From Flavobacteriales bacterium UBA7612 (GTDB taxonomy: Bacteria > Bacteroidota > Bacteroidia > Flavobacteriales > Weeksellaceae): 6,898 nucleotides of DNA. Positions 5,798 to 6,898 of the stretch are shown here, piece by piece (the stretch's first letter is position 1; every line of letters begins with the position of its first letter). The position numbers were made by a program, and so were the translations under genes. Where the stretch lies: the NCBI GenBank assembly GCA_002484335.1, contig DLJQ01000023.1, positions 1 to 6,898 on the forward strand, in the 5' to 3' direction. The notes below the pieces were generated by a model. The model was given only the letters and a program-made list of their open reading frames with translations. It did not search any database and was not told the DNA's origin.

Positions 5798-6007
5798 ATG
5801 GTTCAGAATTTAGCTGATTTTGTGAAACAGAAAAGAAAAGAAGTCAATTTGACACAAGAAGAATTTGCAGAAAGAGCAGGAGTAGCCTTAACAGTTATTC
5901 GTAAAATAGAGCAAGGAAAAGAGAATTTAAGTCTTTCTAAAGTCAATGATGTACTTGCTATGTTTGGAAGTAAACTAGTTCCTATGAATATAAAAAAAAT
6001 TGAATAA
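5798..6007 (+). CDS. HipB-like XRE-family antitoxin/repressor
   Basis: A 69-residue single-domain DNA-binding protein. LADFVKQKRKEVNLTQEEFAERAGVALTVIRKIEQGK (5-41) is a textbook XRE/HipB helix-turn-helix with the recognition helix around 30-37. The C-terminal LSLSKVNDVLAMFGSKLVPM matches the HipB-type dimerisation strand region and the usual short length. In hipBA and hipBST systems this protein represses the operon and helps restrain the HipA/HipT kinase. Two 18-bp operator-like repeats lie upstream. Immediately downstream, starting at its stop codon, is a degraded hipS-like sequence on the same strand, so the gene once led a hipB-hipS-(hipT) operon. The only kinase gene in the window is on the opposite strand, facing it. 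The protein therefore appears orphaned from its own operon, though it might still act on the convergent kinase if that system is related. Confidence 0.8.
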   Translation: MVQNLADFVKQKRKEVNLTQEEFAERAGVALTVIRKIEQGKENLSLSKVNDVLAMFGSKLVPMNIKKIE

Positions 6008-6125
6008 CCAGACAGGGAAAAGTATTAATTTATCTAAGTACTATAAATAGGGGGGACTTTACGTATCGGCAAATAAATGTTGAATATTAAAAAATGCACG
6101 AAGAAATTTCCTCATACATTTTTCT
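6007..6125 (+). pseudogene. Degraded hipS-like gene remnant (HipA N-terminal-domain protein)
   Basis: Reading on in frame from the last base of the hipB-like stop gives RQGKV at 6010-6024, then GDFTYR at 6052-6069 and VEY at 6079-6087, before a stop at 6088. RQGKV is a typical beginning of Bacteroidota HipA-N-domain (HipS-like) proteins, which in intact operons start with an ATG overlapping the hipB stop (TAATG). Here that triplet reads ACC, so the start is lost. Between the conserved pieces the spacing is too short. A neighbouring frame reads LSKYYK, indicating indels. Just after 6088 a shifted frame reads LKNAR, and with small indels the DNA at about 6101-6125 resembles the 'EEISLTFPL' strand of the family. 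Homology then ends where the convergent kinase gene stops. I call this a remnant from pattern recognition only; a profile search would settle it. Confidence 0.5.
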
Positions 6126-6128
6126 CTA

Positions 6129-6898
6129 TTACAGTTTTAGTTTCTTTAATCTACGCTGATAACCTTGTAAATAATTGCGTTTTAGTTTCTCTGATAAGTA
6201 AGATCTTTTGATTAAATCCGCCACTAAATCCTCTTTCGAAGTTAAATTTTGAATGACTTTAGTAATCGATTTTTCTGTCATTCCTGCCTTCTCTCCCAAT
6301 ACCATCAATTGATCAATAACTTTTCCTTTTGAGATTGATTTGGGTAATATTCCTTCTTTTAATGCAAAATCAGCATCCTCTATATGAATTTTAGTATTCA
6401 GTAAATCATAAGCTGGACTTAATTTAAAATCGCCTTGTTGAGTTTCTATTAATGAAAAATTCTTTAAATGAGCATCTCCATTAGAAAAAAGATAATTGAA
6501 AACAATTAAAGTAAGTAATTTAGGAGCTTCTACTTTCCACGCAGGGACATATTTTTTCAATACTTCAAATAACTCCAAATAATTACCTTCGTATTTATAT
6601 TGTTCTCCATTTGTTGCAGGTGATTTGCCTAATAATGAAGCAAAATCTTCTACGGCTAATTTATTTTTACTCTCATCATAATCAAAACGCTTGGTAAGAT
6701 AAGCAGGACTTCCATCTTCAAAAAATACTAATGCATTTTCTGCTGTTTCAATTTTAAAAATTTGTTTCGCAATTTGCATCGTCAAATGTTCATTAGCTGG
6801 TGCAAATTCACTATTTTTTGGTAAATCAGAGATAGGTTTCAAAATATATTGACCGCTCTCATTTTCATTTGTTAATCGTAATTCATTTCCATCAAGTA
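6129..6898 (-). CDS. hipA: HipA/HipT-like serine/threonine kinase, C-terminal part (runs off right edge)
   Basis: The frame is open to the window edge, so 255 C-terminal residues are visible and the 5' end lies to the right. Conserved HipA kinase elements appear in order (fragment numbering): GQYILKP (15-21) with the ATP-binding lysine K20, NEHLTMQIA (35-43), the strand pair ending in LTKRFDYDE (67-75), the catalytic loop NGDAHLKN (139-146) with D141, H143, K145 and N146, and the metal-binding LSPAYDLLN (159-167) with D164. The basic tail RRLKKLKL ends the protein. The glycine-rich autophosphorylation loop would be off-window. HipA-type kinases phosphorylate aminoacyl-tRNA synthetases such as GltX, or TrpS for HipT, and arrest growth; the target here is unknown. 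A TTG at 6842 is in frame but the fold clearly extends upstream. The gene ends convergently, 121 bp from the hipB-like stop, so its own antitoxin should lie outside the window. Confidence 0.85.
   Translation of the reverse strand, partial: LDGNELRLTNENESGQYILKPISDLPKNSEFAPANEHLTMQIAKQIFKIETAENALVFFEDGSPAYLTKRFDYDESKNKLAVEDFASLLGKSPATNGEQYKYEGNYLELFEVLKKYVPAWKVEAPKLLTLIVFNYLFSNGDAHLKNFSLIETQQGDFKLSPAYDLLNTKIHIEDADFALKEGILPKSISKGKVIDQLMVLGEKAGMTEKSITKVIQNLTSKEDLVADLIKRSYLSEKLKRNYLQGYQRRLKKLKL

Noticed and set aside
6050..6069. G6 tract followed by ACTTTACGTATCGG as a transposon end or attachment site
   Set aside because: The tract stands out in this AT-rich DNA, but in the frame following hipB it encodes part of RGDFTYR, which fits a decayed hipS-like gene better. 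No matching repeat or target duplication was seen.
1..6898. CRISPR array, tRNA, rRNA or insertion sequence
   Set aside because: No regularly spaced repeats, no tRNA-like cloverleaf and no transposase frame were found by reading both strands. Short repeats are limited to the operator-like elements listed.

Overview
The window is a low-GC (AT-rich) accessory segment that most likely comes from a member of the Bacteroidota, probably the Flavobacteriia. Three things point there: A-rich translation starts with few clear Shine-Dalgarno sequences, a YtxJ-type bacilliredoxin-like protein, and a HipA kinase that seems to be split into HTH, N-terminal-domain and kinase genes. This is inferred from protein character and composition, not from a marker gene.

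Layout, left to right. Positions 1-1480 (+) hold an AbiE-type toxin-antitoxin pair: the 3' part of a DUF6088/AbiEi-like antitoxin and an AbiEii nucleotidyltransferase toxin interrupted by one in-frame TAA. A bidirectional terminator (1499-1523) separates them from a long minus-strand block. Read in its own direction (right to left), that block holds: a WYL-domain regulator (5546-4629); a PD-(D/E)XK nuclease of the PDDEXK_4 type (4611-3367) interrupted by one in-frame TAG; two tandem paralogous small helical proteins of unknown function (3306-2905 and 2853-2449) with a terminator between them; a cyclic-phosphate-processing receiver-like (cREC) protein overlapping the second paralog (2459-2157); a truncated XRE/HipB-type HTH remnant (2144-2007); and a YtxJ-like thioredoxin-fold protein with a CGLC motif (1940-1608). 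A 251-bp regulatory gap (5547-5797) carries an exact 18-bp near-palindromic direct repeat. Next come a HipB-like antitoxin gene (5798-6007, +), a decayed remnant of a HipS/HipA-N-terminal-domain gene (about 6007-6125, +), and the 3' end of a convergent HipA/HipT kinase gene (6129-6898, -) that runs off the right edge.

The main theme is a decaying defence/toxin-antitoxin island. Three modules look like regulator (or antitoxin) plus effector. In each, the regulatory partner is open and the gene beside it is damaged: AbiEi intact with AbiEii stopped at codon 93, the WYL regulator intact with the nuclease stopped at codon 305, and the HipB-like gene intact with the downstream hipS-like gene shredded. 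Reading frame is preserved after both nonsense codons, so these losses look recent, or are sequencing errors to exclude. The WYL plus PD-(D/E)XK pair and the tandem-paralog plus cREC group are the least characterised units here.
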